Source of the DNA: Chloroflexota bacterium
GTDB lineage: Bacteria > Chloroflexota > UBA11872
Direction: 5' to 3'
Length of the DNA: 64,000 nt
NCBI GenBank assembly: GCA_022821645.1
Contig: JAJEDE010000007.1
Location: 18,317 to 82,316, forward strand
The position numbers and the translations under genes are program-made. The first letter of the stretch is position 1. Each line of letters opens with the position of its first letter. This document shows, in pieces, positions 19,005 to 28,146 of the stretch. The notes beneath the pieces were generated by a model. The model saw only the letters and a program-made list of their open reading frames with translations. It was not told where the DNA came from and ran no database searches.

Positions 19005-20195
19005 ATGGCGTTGAAGGCGCCTAGTTCGATAGACACCAGCCGCCTCTCCATCTGGGCCGCCAGGCTGGTTGTACTGACAGCCTTCTTTGATCTGTTTGTG
19101 CAGTTTCCGACCATTGCACCCCACGCCCGGAGTCTTGGAGCTACCACGATCCTGGTCGGCGTAGTCGTCGCGGCCTACTCCGTCACGAACTTGTTTGGGA
19201 ACCTGGGGGCCGGATTTGTTCTTGACCGATGGGGCCGTCGCCGCCCCATGATTCTCGGCTTGGCGATTACGGCCATCGCCGTCGTCAGCTACGCCTTTGT
19301 CAACTCGCCCGAGCAGCTGCTTGTCGCCCGTGCCGTACACGGCATCGGGGCTGCCGCGCTCACGCCTGGAGCCTTCGCAATCCTTGGCGACCGGGTTGCT
19401 TCCGATCAGCGAGGCCGGGCTATGGGACTCGCCGGCGCTCTGATTGCCATCCCGGCCATGATCGGCCCCCCCGTCGCGGGTATTCTCCGGGACGCTTGGG
19501 GCGCTGATGCGGTCTTCTTCGTCGACGCCGCCTTCGTCGTCTTCACGCTCGTCGTGTTCGTGACCGTCACTCGCGAAACCCCACGAACCGCCTCATCGCG
19601 CACTGCCAGCGCCGGTCTCAGCGCGTTGCTGACCAGCCGCGTCCTTTGGTCAGGATACGCCGCCCAGTTCGCCATTACCGTTGGCGTTGGCGTGCTCGTG
19701 GCGCACTTGCCACTCGTTCTCGAGAACCAGGGCGAAACCGCGGCCCGCGCCGGCTACAGCTTTGCGATCTACGCCCTCGTGTCAATGCTCGTGATGGCGA
19801 GTCCGGTTGGCGGCGCTAGTGACCAGTTTGGACGATTTGTCCCCTTGCTCATCGGACTCCTGGGCGTTGCAGCCGGCCTGGGTGTCGTGGGATTGGCCAA
19901 TGGCTACGGTGGGATCGCGGCGGGCATGGCCGTGTTCGGCCTCGGCTACGGGCTGGTATTCCCTGCGGCTACCGCTCTGGTCGTTGAAGCCGCAGGCCCC
20001 AAACGCCGCGGCATGGCGTTCGGAATCTTCTACGCCGTGTATTCGCTGGGCGTCGCGGTCGGGTCGGCCGGCAGCGGGCGCCTGGCCAGCTTCTACGACG
20101 ACTCGATTGGCCTGCCGTTCCTCGCGGCCGCTGTCGTCGTGCTGGCTGCCGTGCCGATCACCTGGTCGATCAAACGTCAAGCAGCGGGAGAATAG
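19005..20195 (+). CDS. MFS transporter, 396 aa
   Basis: This is a 12-helix major facilitator. Motif A appears as DRWGRRRPM between helices 2 and 3. The segment ARAVHGIGAAALTPGAFAIL and the later GPPVAGILRDAWG correspond to the conserved helix 4-5 region of drug or sugar carriers. Hydrophobic helices repeat throughout and no extra domain is present. It reads in the same direction as the amino-acid transporter and starts 37 bp after it, so it could be read through from that operon. Its substrate is not predictable. Confidence 0.88.
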   Translation: MALKAPSSIDTSRLSIWAARLVVLTAFFDLFVQFPTIAPHARSLGATTILVGVVVAAYSVTNLFGNLGAGFVLDRWGRRRPMILGLAITAIAVVSYAFVNSPEQLLVARAVHGIGAAALTPGAFAILGDRVASDQRGRAMGLAGALIAIPAMIGPPVAGILRDAWGADAVFFVDAAFVVFTLVVFVTVTRETPRTASSRTASAGLSALLTSRVLWSGYAAQFAITVGVGVLVAHLPLVLENQGETAARAGYSFAIYALVSMLVMASPVGGASDQFGRFVPLLIGLLGVAAGLGVVGLANGYGGIAAGMAVFGLGYGLVFPAATALVVEAAGPKRRGMAFGIFYAVYSLGVAVGSAGSGRLASFYDDSIGLPFLAAAVVVLAAVPITWSIKRQAAGE

Positions 20196-20230
20196 ATACA
20201 CGGACCCCCGCCGCCAGTACGAGCCGTCGC

Positions 20231-21103
20231 CTACGCATACCAGGGGAGCATCGGCTCGACGGCCAGGACCAGGAATATCAAGGCCAGGTACAGCAGGGAG
20301 AACTTGTAGGCGCTCAGCGTCTGTCCGGCGGTCGCGCCGTTGCCCAGGGGCCATGACGCGCGCAGCCAATAGACGCTCAACAGGGTTCCGACGGCGGCAA
20401 ACGTAAGGCCGCCGTAGCCAGCCGCCACAGGCAGCCACACCAGCCCAGTCAGCAGCACGACGTACAGCAGGACCTGCACGGCAGTGTCCCTCGGACTCGC
20501 GACGGCGCCGAGCATGGGAATGCCGACGGCGGCGTAGTCATTGCGCAGCAATAGCGAGAGCGTCCAGAAGTGCGGCGGCGTCCAGAAAAAGATGAACGCG
20601 AACATGTACAGGCCAACGGGATCGACCTGACCCGTCACGGCGGCCGCCCCGATCAGCGGAGGAAAGGCGCCGGCCGCGCCCCCGATCACGATGTTGTTCC
20701 AGGAGCGGCGCTTCAGCACTACCGTGTACACCAGCACGTAGACCGCGGCCGCGGACAGCGTGAGCAGCGCAGCCAGCAGATTGGTGGTAACTGCCAGGCC
20801 CACGACGGCGGCAGCTACGAGGATGAGGCCCGCGGCGATGACTGCGACCGCGCTGACTTGCCGCGACGCCACCGCGCGTGCTCGGGTCCGGCGCATCCCG
20901 GCGTCGATATCGGCTTCCAGGCCCTGGTTGATGAGATTGGACCCGGCGGCCGCGACCGTCACGGCCACGATCACCGCAAACATCGTTGGGGGATCCGGCT
21001 GACCGCCGGCGGCCTTCCATACGCCGGCAGCCGCCACGAAGACGACCAGCAAAACGATTCGCGGTTTCGCCAGCGGAAACAGGTAGCGGGCCAGTGCTGC
21101 CAT
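20231..21103 (-). CDS. ctaB: protoheme IX farnesyltransferase (heme O synthase), 290 aa
   Basis: This is a polyprenyl transferase of the UbiA family that adds a farnesyl group to heme B to make heme O for heme-copper oxidases. LAKPRIVLLVVFVA starts helix 1. NLINQGLEADIDAGMRRT contains the first Asp-rich Mg-diphosphate site, and VYTVVLKRRSWNNIVIGG with FFWTPPHFW is unmistakable for CtaB/COX10. About nine helices are visible. The start ATG overlaps the stop of the preceding ctaA gene as TGATG, which indicates translational coupling. The product acts in the membrane just before heme A synthase. Confidence 0.95.
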   Translation of the reverse strand: MAALARYLFPLAKPRIVLLVVFVAAAGVWKAAGGQPDPPTMFAVIVAVTVAAAGSNLINQGLEADIDAGMRRTRARAVASRQVSAVAVIAAGLILVAAAVVGLAVTTNLLAALLTLSAAAVYVLVYTVVLKRRSWNNIVIGGAAGAFPPLIGAAAVTGQVDPVGLYMFAFIFFWTPPHFWTLSLLLRNDYAAVGIPMLGAVASPRDTAVQVLLYVVLLTGLVWLPVAAGYGGLTFAAVGTLLSVYWLRASWPLGNGATAGQTLSAYKFSLLYLALIFLVLAVEPMLPWYA

Positions 21104-21990
21104 CAGCTGCTTCGGTGCTTCAGCGCCAGGCTGAAGTGGATGACGATGACTCCCCAAAGCAACGCTGCCAGTGTCAGGTGCAAGACCCGCAACTCCGGAT
21201 ACAAGCCGATGGCCTTGGACGCGACGCCAATGCCAATCTGCGTGGAAACCAAGAGCACAGCGCCATAGCTGAGCAGCGCGGCCATGCGCGAACCGCCGCG
21301 CTTCCAGACCTGCCAGGCTGTGACGTAGATAGTCAGCGCAAGCGCCGACGCGGCAATGCGGTGCAGCATGTGAAGGCTCAGGGCCTCCATGCCAACGTTG
21401 CCGTCGCAGAAGGGCAGGGTCGGGCAGCTGGCGCTCGCATTCCTTCCCACGGTGACGCCTCCAAGCAACACCACAAACGCGGTCGCCACCAGCACGGCCC
21501 GCGTTCGGCGTACGCCCGGGAGTTCCACCCCTGGAACGTCCAGGGCTCGCAGCGCGCCCCCGGTGAGCAGGGCCAGCGTTAGAAGTGAGAACGTGAGGTG
21601 AGCGAGTCGAACCATGCCGTCAAGATGGGTGAGGACCGTGATGCCGCCCAGCACTGCCTGGATCAGGATCACCACCAGCGCGACTCCGATGAGCCGGGCG
21701 GTGAAACGGTCAGCGGCCCGTCCGCGCCACGCATACCACGCGGCCACGACCACGGCGAGCATGGTCACCCCCGCGTAGACGCGGTGGCCGAATTCGATGG
21801 CGGTGGCACCCTCCAATTCGGGAACCACCACGCCCTCGCAGAGCGGCCAGTCGGGGCAGCCCAGCCCCGATCCCGAGACCCGTACCCACGACCCGTAGGC
21901 AATCAAGCCAATGGTGAGGAGCGCCGAGGCGGCGGCCCACTGGCCGGCGCGGCGCACGTGTAATGCGCGGGTTGGGCGGGACGAGGTCAA
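21103..21990 (-). CDS. ctaA: heme A synthase (CtaA/COX15), about 295 aa
   Basis: This is an integral membrane monooxygenase that converts heme O to heme A. RVSGSGLGCPDWPLCEG carries the conserved Cys pair and loop of the first half. IEFGHRVYAG and MVRLAHLTFSL supply His ligands of one four-helix bundle, and MLHRIAAS and LRVLHLTLA those of the second. A second extracytoplasmic Cys loop, ASCPTLPFCDG, is also present. The start TTG 21990 has GAGGAAT six bases upstream. The frame is open further 5' but that part overlaps the small gene at 22005-22205. It is coupled to ctaB by a TGATG overlap. Confidence 0.94.
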   Translation of the reverse strand: MTSSRPTRALHVRRAGQWAAASALLTIGLIAYGSWVRVSGSGLGCPDWPLCEGVVVPELEGATAIEFGHRVYAGVTMLAVVVAAWYAWRGRAADRFTARLIGVALVVILIQAVLGGITVLTHLDGMVRLAHLTFSLLTLALLTGGALRALDVPGVELPGVRRTRAVLVATAFVVLLGGVTVGRNASASCPTLPFCDGNVGMEALSLHMLHRIAASALALTIYVTAWQVWKRGGSRMAALLSYGAVLLVSTQIGIGVASKAIGLYPELRVLHLTLAALLWGVIVIHFSLALKHRSS

Positions 21991-22004
21991 GGGATTCCTC
22001 GGCT

Positions 22005-22205
22005 CTAACCGGCGTTGAGTGACATTACGACCAGTGTGATGAGGAGCAACGCCGGAAGCAGTGTCCAAACCACTTCGGCTGGCCGCCCGCCAACCACGCT
22101 GCGCGCCGCCAGCGGCTGTATGCGTATCCGCAGCGCCGTCACGATGATGGTGGCTTCGACGAGCACCAGCGAACCCACGACGAGCCAAAACCCTAGAGTG
22201 GTCAT
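22005..22205 (-). CDS. mini-protein resembling the COX2 (CoxB) transmembrane region, 66 aa
   Basis: The 66-residue product has two hydrophobic helices, about residues 5-27 and 45-63. The junction PAEVVWTLLPALLLITLV is the hallmark of the transmembrane domain of cytochrome c oxidase subunit II. The copper A cupredoxin domain is entirely missing and no stop-interrupted continuation is seen. It begins with MTTLGFWLVVG and ends 14 bp before the heme A synthase start, so it leads a three-gene heme A operon. It could be a free-standing oxidase anchor, an assembly factor or the residue of a split subunit II. Confidence 0.7.
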   Translation of the reverse strand: MTTLGFWLVVGSLVLVEATIIVTALRIRIQPLAARSVVGGRPAEVVWTLLPALLLITLVVMSLNAG

Positions 22206-22327
22206 ACCGGCAAGAGTAGCGAGCCGCCGCCGTTCATGCGTCGCACGGGCGGCAATTGCCGGCTGGCGAAGCCGGCCGGATGTCGGCAGGTTAATGTCGA
22301 GTCTCCAAGCGACGTCGGGCAACTCGT

Positions 22328-22804
22328 CTACCACCGGTCCGGTAGCTGATCGATCGTCCGGAGACTTTCGCGCAGGCGCTCCGCGTAGCGTCGCCGCTCG
22401 GCATTGTCCGCCCGCCGGAAACGCGAGCCGCGCCACTTGCGCCCACGGTGGCACGGAACTACGTGCGTGTGCAGGTGCCAGACGTCCTGCCCGCCGGCCG
22501 GCTCATTGTTCTGGCGGATGGTCACGCCGTCACACGGATATCCATGGCGCATGGCGACGGCGACTCGGCGAACGACTCGGGCGATTCGGCCCTCCAGTTC
22601 GTCGGGAAGCGTATAGATGTTCTCGACGTGAGCCACCGGGATCACGAGTGCGTGTCCAGGGAAGTCCGGGTCCCAGTGCAGACTGATCCGCACCAGCACA
22701 TGCTCATCACGCTAGGCCGTGAACTCGCTCTGCGACCCGGCCGCGACCGCACAGAACGGGCAGTCGTAATCGGGCGGCGCGTGGGACGCAATCGGAATGG
22801 CCAA
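22328..22804 (-). pseudogene. HIT-family hydrolase gene interrupted by an in-frame TAG
   Basis: The downstream part (GTG 22699 to 22328) encodes 123 residues ending a normal HIT domain: PGHALVIPVAHVENIY, TIRQNNEPAGGQ and the triad WHLHTHVVP. Directly upstream in the same frame lies the missing N-terminus, DYDCPFCAVAAG, with the CxxC zinc pair typical of this family. The two are separated only by a TAG codon at 22712-22714. A TTG at 22804 could start the full version. The downstream piece alone lacks strand 1. The stop may be a true mutation, a sequencing error or a suppressed codon. Confidence 0.75.
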
Positions 22805-22956
22805 TGAACCTGTCTTGTTTAGAACTCTCAGACTCGAGCCTACACAGCGTGAGCCAGTGGCCCTTGCGAGCAGTCGTTGAGGGCGTGCGGCTAATCTGGC
22901 TTGGACACTGACCGAAGAGGCGGGCGCCGTGGCGGACCTACGATGGCAGCGAATCG

Positions 22957-23835
22957 ATGACGACTCAGTCTGAGCGTCTGCACGGCAGCAAGCCGCTGGA
23001 TCGCGCGTCGCTCGTGAGCGACTTCTCCCGCCTCGGCGTCCGTCGCGGCGGCCTACTCATGGTTCACAGCTCCCTGCGAAGCCTGGGACATGTTGCCGGC
23101 GGAGCACGCACGGTGGTGGATGCGCTACTAGATGCGCTCGGGCCCGAGGGAACCTTGGTGGTTCCCACGTTCACCTACCCGATCGCCCGCGAGCCCGGCT
23201 TCGTATTTGATCCGCTCCGCACGCCGTCGCTCATGGGTGCGATTTCGGACGCTGCCCGGCGGCACCCTCAGGCGCAACGCAGCATTCACCTCCAGCACAG
23301 CGTTGCCGCCATCGGTCCGCTTGCCGAGACCATCGTGACCGCCGGCGGCGAATCGTCCTGGGACATCGATAGCCCCATGCGGCAGATTCGCGACCGCAAC
23401 GGCCGATACCTCCTGCTCGGCGTCCCCTACCAGAACCTCACCGCCGTTCATGTCTGCGAGGTTGAATTGCAGGTGCCCTATCGCAAGCCGGTTCGGATCG
23501 AGACCAGAATGCGCTGCGCCGACGGCTCGCTCGCGCCGCTTGTCAGCGTTGGCTGCCCGCCGCTGCCCGGGCACCCGGGCAGCGACTTCAACCGGCTCGG
23601 TCAGCGCATGGAAGACGCTGGCCTTGTACGCATCGGCGAGGTCGGCAACGCGATCGCCCGTCTCCTCGGCGGCCACGACCTGACGCGTATGGCGCGAGAA
23701 CTCTTCGAAGAAGACGTCAACGGATTCCTTCGGCAGGAGGGAGCGGTCACCCGGCTCACCTACGGTCACACCATCGAAACTCACCGTGGTGAGCATTGCG
23801 TCGCCGATCCATCCCGGATGTATCGCGCGTCGTAA
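22957..23835 (+). CDS. AAC(3)-family N-acetyltransferase, 292 aa
   Basis: The protein belongs to the aminoglycoside 3-N-acetyltransferase (AAC(3)/YokD/FrbF) family, which uses acetyl-CoA to acylate an amine. Diagnostic segments are GLLMVHSSLRSLG, ALLDALGPEGTLVVPTFTY, HLQHSVAAIGP and LLLGVPYQNLTAVHVCEV. The His of the HS-(I/V)-A-A-I-G box is the expected catalytic residue. Many environmental members do not act on clinical aminoglycosides, so resistance should not be assumed. It is divergent from the broken HIT gene and has no evident operon partner. Confidence 0.88.
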   Translation: MTTQSERLHGSKPLDRASLVSDFSRLGVRRGGLLMVHSSLRSLGHVAGGARTVVDALLDALGPEGTLVVPTFTYPIAREPGFVFDPLRTPSLMGAISDAARRHPQAQRSIHLQHSVAAIGPLAETIVTAGGESSWDIDSPMRQIRDRNGRYLLLGVPYQNLTAVHVCEVELQVPYRKPVRIETRMRCADGSLAPLVSVGCPPLPGHPGSDFNRLGQRMEDAGLVRIGEVGNAIARLLGGHDLTRMARELFEEDVNGFLRQEGAVTRLTYGHTIETHRGEHCVADPSRMYRAS

Positions 23836-24156
23836 CACGATTAACCTGCCCGATGCCCTACCAGACGTAGGCGTCACTCCGTACAACAGGCGGTAGCCAA
23901 TCATTCACGTCCTGATCGTCAGGCGTGACTGTTCGGGCTGCGCGAACGCTTCTAGAAGACTCGCTTCGAGGAAGGCGCCGCTGCGGGCGTCGAAGCCAGC
24001 CGGGAGGCGGAGAGGCCGCTAGATGCGACCGGCGACCCGGAAGCGCCCATCCAGAGCCGGGCACTTCATGGTCGACGTCGAACCCGGCTAGCCCTCCGAC
24101 ACCAAGCGGACGCGGGGGCTCGATGCCCCGCACCCACGGTCAACAGCGAGGTCTGG
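23836..24156. other. 321-bp intergenic stretch, no supported gene
   Basis: This lies between the convergent AAC(3) and flotillin genes. One leftward frame (24133 to 23858) ends plausibly with PDDQDVNDWLPPVVR but its N-terminal two-thirds is Pro/Arg-rich and unlike a folded protein. It may be a decayed remnant. No convincing terminator hairpin with a T-tract was found. Confidence 0.4.
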
Positions 24157-25611
24157 CTATTTCTCGTCTTCGGGCGTCGTTTCGTCCTGCTCGACCGCGC
24201 CATTCTGCGCCGACTCGTCGGACACGATGCCTGGCAGGTTCTTCAGTGAGCTGATCAGATCGACGCCCGTCAGCGACTGCACAAGCGCGGGAAGCTGCGC
24301 GATTGTGGACGAAACGTCCTGCGTGACTTTGCTGGCCCCTGCGCCCGAATTGCCGTCCCCGCCGTTGCTGATGACCACAATGCTGTCGGTCTTGGCCAGC
24401 GGTTCCGCGACCGCTCCCGCGACATCCGGTAGCGAGTCGAACAACTGCTGGATCATGGCTGCCTGGCCGTACTCCTTCCAGGCATCGGCCTTCTTGTTCA
24501 TTGCCTGGGCTTCGGCGAGACCCTGGGCTCGAATGGCGTCGGCTTCGGCCTCACCACGCGCCCTGATGGCGTCGGCGTCCGCCTGGCCGCGCAACCTGAT
24601 CGACTCCGCGCCTGCCTGGGCCTCGGCGATGATCCGGCTGCGTTCGCCTTCGGCGACCGTTTCCAGCTTGTAGCGCTCGGCTTCCGACTCGACCCTGATG
24701 CGCCGCCGGTTCCCTTCGGCGATCAGTTCCAACTGGTCGCGTTCGGCCTCGGCCGGCCGACGGATCGTGGCATCCAGTTCACGCTCCCGGCGAATGATCT
24801 CCTGCTGCTGGACTTCAATCTGCTTCTGGCGTTCGACAACCTCAATCTGCAGTTCCTCACCGCGGATCTGCTGTCGGGTCTTCGCTTCCTGGAGTGCGTA
24901 CGCCAGCTCGGCCTCGGCGGTACGGGCGTTGACCTGCTGGTCGTACGCGGCTTTCTGGGTCTGGAAATCGCGCTCGGACTCGGCGATTGCCGTGTCGGCC
25001 TCGAATCGGGCGGCCTGACGTTGCTGGTCAGCGGAGGCTTCCTTGATGCCGGCATCACGCTCGGCCTGGGCCTCGCCAATAGCCGCATCCCGCTTCACTT
25101 CCGCCGTCCTACGTACGCCCAGGGCCTCGAGATAGCCCTGCTCATCCTGGATATCGCGGATCGAGAAGCTGACGATCTCCAACCCCATGTTGGTCATGTC
25201 GGTCGCCGCGACGTCCCGAACCTGCTCCGCAAACGCCACACGGTCGCGGTAAATGTCCTCGACCGTCATCGTGCCCAGGATGGCGCGTTGCTGACCTTCG
25301 AGGGTTTGCAGGGCGACTTCGGCGATTTGTGTCGCGGTCTTGCCCAAGAACTGCTCGGCAGCGGTGCGAATGGCTTCCTCGCTGCGCCCAACTTTCACCT
25401 GAGCCACACCGTCAACGGAAACCGAGACGCCTTCCTTGGTGTAGACCCTGGCAGTGTTGACTTGGAGGGTCATTACCTCCAGCGAGATGATTTGCGCTTT
25501 CTGCAAGATCGGCAGCACGAACATCCGGCCGCCGACTTTCAGTTTGGGCTGAACACTTCCGCCTGAGACGATCAGCGCGTGATTGGGGCCTACTGTGTGG
25601 AAGCCAGCCAT
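24157..25611 (-). CDS. floT: flotillin-like SPFH/band-7 protein, 484 aa
   Basis: This is a bacterial flotillin that organises ordered membrane microdomains. The N-terminus VGPNHALIVSGG lies in the membrane-associated segment. The SPFH domain spans about residues 20-200, with NTARVYTKEGVSVSVDGVAQVKV and VRDVAATDMTNMGLEIVSFSIRDI. A long coiled coil rich in Glu-Ala repeats (EAQAER, GEAEADAIR, GLAEAQA) fills about residues 200-400. The C-terminal 80 residues end in an acidic tail. It is encoded 45 bp downstream of an NfeD-type membrane protease, the standard partner in the nfeD-flotillin operon. The symbol follows Bacillus usage. Confidence 0.93.
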   Translation of the reverse strand: MAGFHTVGPNHALIVSGGSVQPKLKVGGRMFVLPILQKAQIISLEVMTLQVNTARVYTKEGVSVSVDGVAQVKVGRSEEAIRTAAEQFLGKTATQIAEVALQTLEGQQRAILGTMTVEDIYRDRVAFAEQVRDVAATDMTNMGLEIVSFSIRDIQDEQGYLEALGVRRTAEVKRDAAIGEAQAERDAGIKEASADQQRQAARFEADTAIAESERDFQTQKAAYDQQVNARTAEAELAYALQEAKTRQQIRGEELQIEVVERQKQIEVQQQEIIRRERELDATIRRPAEAERDQLELIAEGNRRRIRVESEAERYKLETVAEGERSRIIAEAQAGAESIRLRGQADADAIRARGEAEADAIRAQGLAEAQAMNKKADAWKEYGQAAMIQQLFDSLPDVAGAVAEPLAKTDSIVVISNGGDGNSGAGASKVTQDVSSTIAQLPALVQSLTGVDLISSLKNLPGIVSDESAQNGAVEQDETTPEDEK

Positions 25612-25656
25612 GGGTCTTCTCCAGTTCCAGTATTCTCGGCTTTGATTATGCCCGAC

Positions 25657-27033
25657 TTAGCGCCTGCGTTTCTGAAGCAGGCGTTCAACTTTGAGCACTT
25701 GACCATAGACGCCCGTGACTCGAACTTCGTCGCCTTTGCGAATTGAAACCCCCGGATCGGTAGACGCTGCCCACTCTTTGCTCGCTACTCTGACTCGTCC
25801 TGACGGTTCGAGGTCAGAAAGCGCCACACCCCACGCTCCCTCTAACGACGCCTGATCCTCCGTTTGGAAGCCGCTTGACGTGCCTCCCTCCACCCTGACA
25901 AAGCGGATGAACAGGACCCAGGTCGCGGCCGTGAGCGCGGTTGCCGCCGCGATCATGATCGGGCTCACCATGTAGCTCGGCTCCGGAAGGTCTGACGGGC
26001 CTGACGTGTTCCCAAACAGGAACACCGAGCCAAGGACCAGCGCCACCAGCCCGCCTGCACCGAACAGGCTGAAGCCCGGCGCCGAGGCCTCGGCGTAGAA
26101 GAGTCCCAGCGCTAGCGCGATGAGCAGCAGTCCGCCCCAACTCCCAGGCAGACTGAAGAAGCCGACAAATGCCAAGGCCAAGGCGATGGTCCCAGCGATC
26201 CCCGGTCCAAGCATCCCCGGAGCGGAGATCTCCACAAGAACAGCAATTCCTCCGAGCAGAAACAGCGCGAGGACGACATTGGGGTTGGCGAGAATGTCGA
26301 GGGCGCGTTCGAAGAGTGTTCGGTCAACCCGGCTGACATCTCCACCCGCGGACGAGATGACCACTGGGCCAGCGGCGGTCTCAACGGTGCGTCCGTGCAG
26401 TTGCTCCAGCATCTCGTTCATTTCGGGAACGAGTAGGTCGGCGATACCCGCCGCCAATGCTTCCTGGGCCGAGTAGGCCAGGGCCTTGGACACCGTGGCT
26501 TCCAAGGCTTCAGCGTTGCGATTGCGGACTTGAGCGATGCTCCGTATGAAGGCTTGCGTACCTTCACTGACTTTCCGTGAGAGGGTCGCCGGTAGGTCGG
26601 CACCTCCCGAGCCAACTGGGGCCGCGGCTCCCACGCTTGTCCCGGGAGCCATTACGGCAACATGGGCTGCGGCTAGTACGAAAGTTCCGGCGGAAGCAGC
26701 TCTAGCTCCAGCCGGCGACACGTAGACCGCGATTGGGATCTCCGATTCGAGCATGCGCTCTACGATTTCACGGGTCGATTCAAGTAGACGGCCCGGGGTA
26801 TCCAGTTGAATGACGAAGAGCGTGGTGCCGTCGCTGTGTGCCTGATCCAGCGTCCGTCCGATATGCCCGGCGGTTGGCGGATCAATGGTTCCGTCAATCC
26901 TTATCACCGAAACTCGCGGTTCGGTTCCGGAAGCCGCTCCGGTCGATTCCCAGCCGAGGAGCGCAATGGCTGCAATGGCCGTCAAGAATCCGATGAGGCG
27001 AAGAACGAGCGGGCTGTTGCGGCAATTGATCAC
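25657..27033 (-). CDS. NfeD-family membrane-bound serine protease, about 458 aa
   Basis: This is a long NfeD (NfeD1b/YqeZ-like) protein. A signal helix (LIGFLTAIAAIALLGW) precedes a ClpP/SppA-class protease domain with VIQLDTPGRLLESTREIV, VSPAGARAASAGTFVLAAAHVAVMAPGTSVGAA (catalytic Ser in the ASAGTF box) and the YSAQEALAAGIADLLV helix. Four or five hydrophobic helices follow, then a C-terminal OB-fold (GAWGVALSDL, GRVRVASKEW, VRVTGVYGQVLKVE). GTG 27033 is chosen as the start just ahead of the signal helix; the frame continues upstream without membrane or family features. Together with flotillin it likely performs membrane-domain quality control. Confidence 0.9.
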   Translation of the reverse strand: MINCRNSPLVLRLIGFLTAIAAIALLGWESTGAASGTEPRVSVIRIDGTIDPPTAGHIGRTLDQAHSDGTTLFVIQLDTPGRLLESTREIVERMLESEIPIAVYVSPAGARAASAGTFVLAAAHVAVMAPGTSVGAAAPVGSGGADLPATLSRKVSEGTQAFIRSIAQVRNRNAEALEATVSKALAYSAQEALAAGIADLLVPEMNEMLEQLHGRTVETAAGPVVISSAGGDVSRVDRTLFERALDILANPNVVLALFLLGGIAVLVEISAPGMLGPGIAGTIALALAFVGFFSLPGSWGGLLLIALALGLFYAEASAPGFSLFGAGGLVALVLGSVFLFGNTSGPSDLPEPSYMVSPIMIAAATALTAATWVLFIRFVRVEGGTSSGFQTEDQASLEGAWGVALSDLEPSGRVRVASKEWAASTDPGVSIRKGDEVRVTGVYGQVLKVERLLQKRRR

Positions 27034-27230
27034 GGCGGCTAGTCCCACAGCCGTTTCAGCTTCGGCGCGGCGTCCGGCGCACGAATCGAAGCCGCGGATT
27101 TGCAAGCCGTGTGACACGGCTTCTGAAGGTCGGCGCTCGACTCTGTGACATTGCGCACGATTCCTTGCAGTGCGTTGTGCGCGCCATGCATTCGAGCGGT
27201 CATCGACGCGCGCCCGACAAGAAGTGCGGG

Positions 27231-27315
27231 TGCCGAGGGCGGGACTCGAACCCGCACAGCCCGAAGGCCACTAGCCCCTCAAGCTAGCGCGTCTACCAAA
27301 TTCCGCCACCTCGGC
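27231..27315 (-). tRNA. tRNA-Leu, anticodon GAG
   Basis: The leftward sequence folds as an 85-nt class II tRNA. The acceptor GCCGAGG pairs perfectly with CCTCGGC, followed by discriminator A. The anticodon stem CTAGC/GCTAG encloses the loop TTGAGGG, giving anticodon GAG, which reads CUC/CUU leucine codons. A long variable arm and the GTTCGAGTC T-arm are present. CCA is not encoded. It lies 22 bp upstream of the stop of the amidotransferase-like gene on the same strand. Confidence 0.97.
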
Positions 27316-27337
27316 CTGCGCCCATTGTAGACGGGAG

Positions 27338-28084
27338 TCAGCGAGTCGATTCGCCAGCTTTCTCCTCGGCTGCCTCGACAAACGACGCAAACAGCGCACG
27401 GTGGGGTGCGGCGTCCAGCATTTCCTCGGGGTGCCACTGTATGCCCAGCACGAATCGACGGGAGGGGTCCTCAACGGCTTCAACCAGGTCGTCAGAACTC
27501 CACGCCGTAGGTCGCAGTCCCTGCCCGAGCGCACGAATGGCCTGATGGTGGAATGAGTTGGTAGCCAGCAGATTGAAGCCAACGATCCGGTGGAGCAGCG
27601 ACCCATCGGCTATCCGGATTTCGTGGCCCGGCGAGTGCGGATCGCCGCGCTGGCTGTGGCGCAAACCGGCGGGCAGCTGGCTTGGAAGGTCCTGCCAGAG
27701 CGTTCCGCCGCGTGCAACATTAAGCACCTGGTGACCGCGGCAGATTGCCAGCACCGGCAGGTCGCGTCTGAACGCGGCTTGCAGCAAGGCGAGCTCCAGC
27801 GCATCGCGTTCAGGGCCTGGAGTCACGGAGGCGTTGAGCACTTCCTCGCCGTAGTTGGCGGGGTGAACATCCACGCCGCCTACGAGCATCAGGCCGTCGA
27901 TGCGGGACACGACCTCATCGGCTGCCGGCGTTGCTTCAGGCGCGATAACGATGGGGATGGCACCGGCTCCGGCCACGGCGTCCAGATAGTCCTGCTTGAG
28001 GGCCGCATGCGGCCGATTCGGCACGCCTTCGGCCGAGCGCTCGCGAAACGCATCTCCCGACGTGACGCCAATAATCGCGGGCAC
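27338..28084 (-). CDS. gamma-glutamyl-gamma-aminobutyrate hydrolase-like peptidase C26, 248 aa
   Basis: This is a class I glutamine-amidotransferase-like hydrolase of the PuuD/peptidase C26 family. The nucleophile is in VLAICRGHQVLNV and the His-Glu pair is in LGIQWHPEEM. IDGLMLVGGVDVHPANYGEE is the family's oxyanion segment. ATNSFHHQAI is also diagnostic. PuuD-type enzymes cut gamma-glutamyl amides such as gamma-Glu-GABA in putrescine degradation, but other substrates occur. GTG 28084 is the start; the divergent isomerase begins 62 bp away. Confidence 0.9.
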   Translation of the reverse strand: MPAIIGVTSGDAFRERSAEGVPNRPHAALKQDYLDAVAGAGAIPIVIAPEATPAADEVVSRIDGLMLVGGVDVHPANYGEEVLNASVTPGPERDALELALLQAAFRRDLPVLAICRGHQVLNVARGGTLWQDLPSQLPAGLRHSQRGDPHSPGHEIRIADGSLLHRIVGFNLLATNSFHHQAIRALGQGLRPTAWSSDDLVEAVEDPSRRFVLGIQWHPEEMLDAAPHRALFASFVEAAEEKAGESTR

Positions 28085-28146
28085 GTCAGGATCCTCCGGC
28101 TGGGGTCGGCATCGCAGTATTGAGCGTTGGGTGCAACAATGTGCGC

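Noticed and set aside
23858..24133. A 91-codon leftward frame between the AAC(3) and flotillin genes
   Set aside because: Only the last 25 residues look protein-like; no start site or family could be supported.
27104..27122. Short inverted repeat as a terminator for the tRNA-Leu gene
   Set aside because: The stem is seven pairs with no T-tract and lies about 110 bp beyond the tRNA end, so I do not call it.
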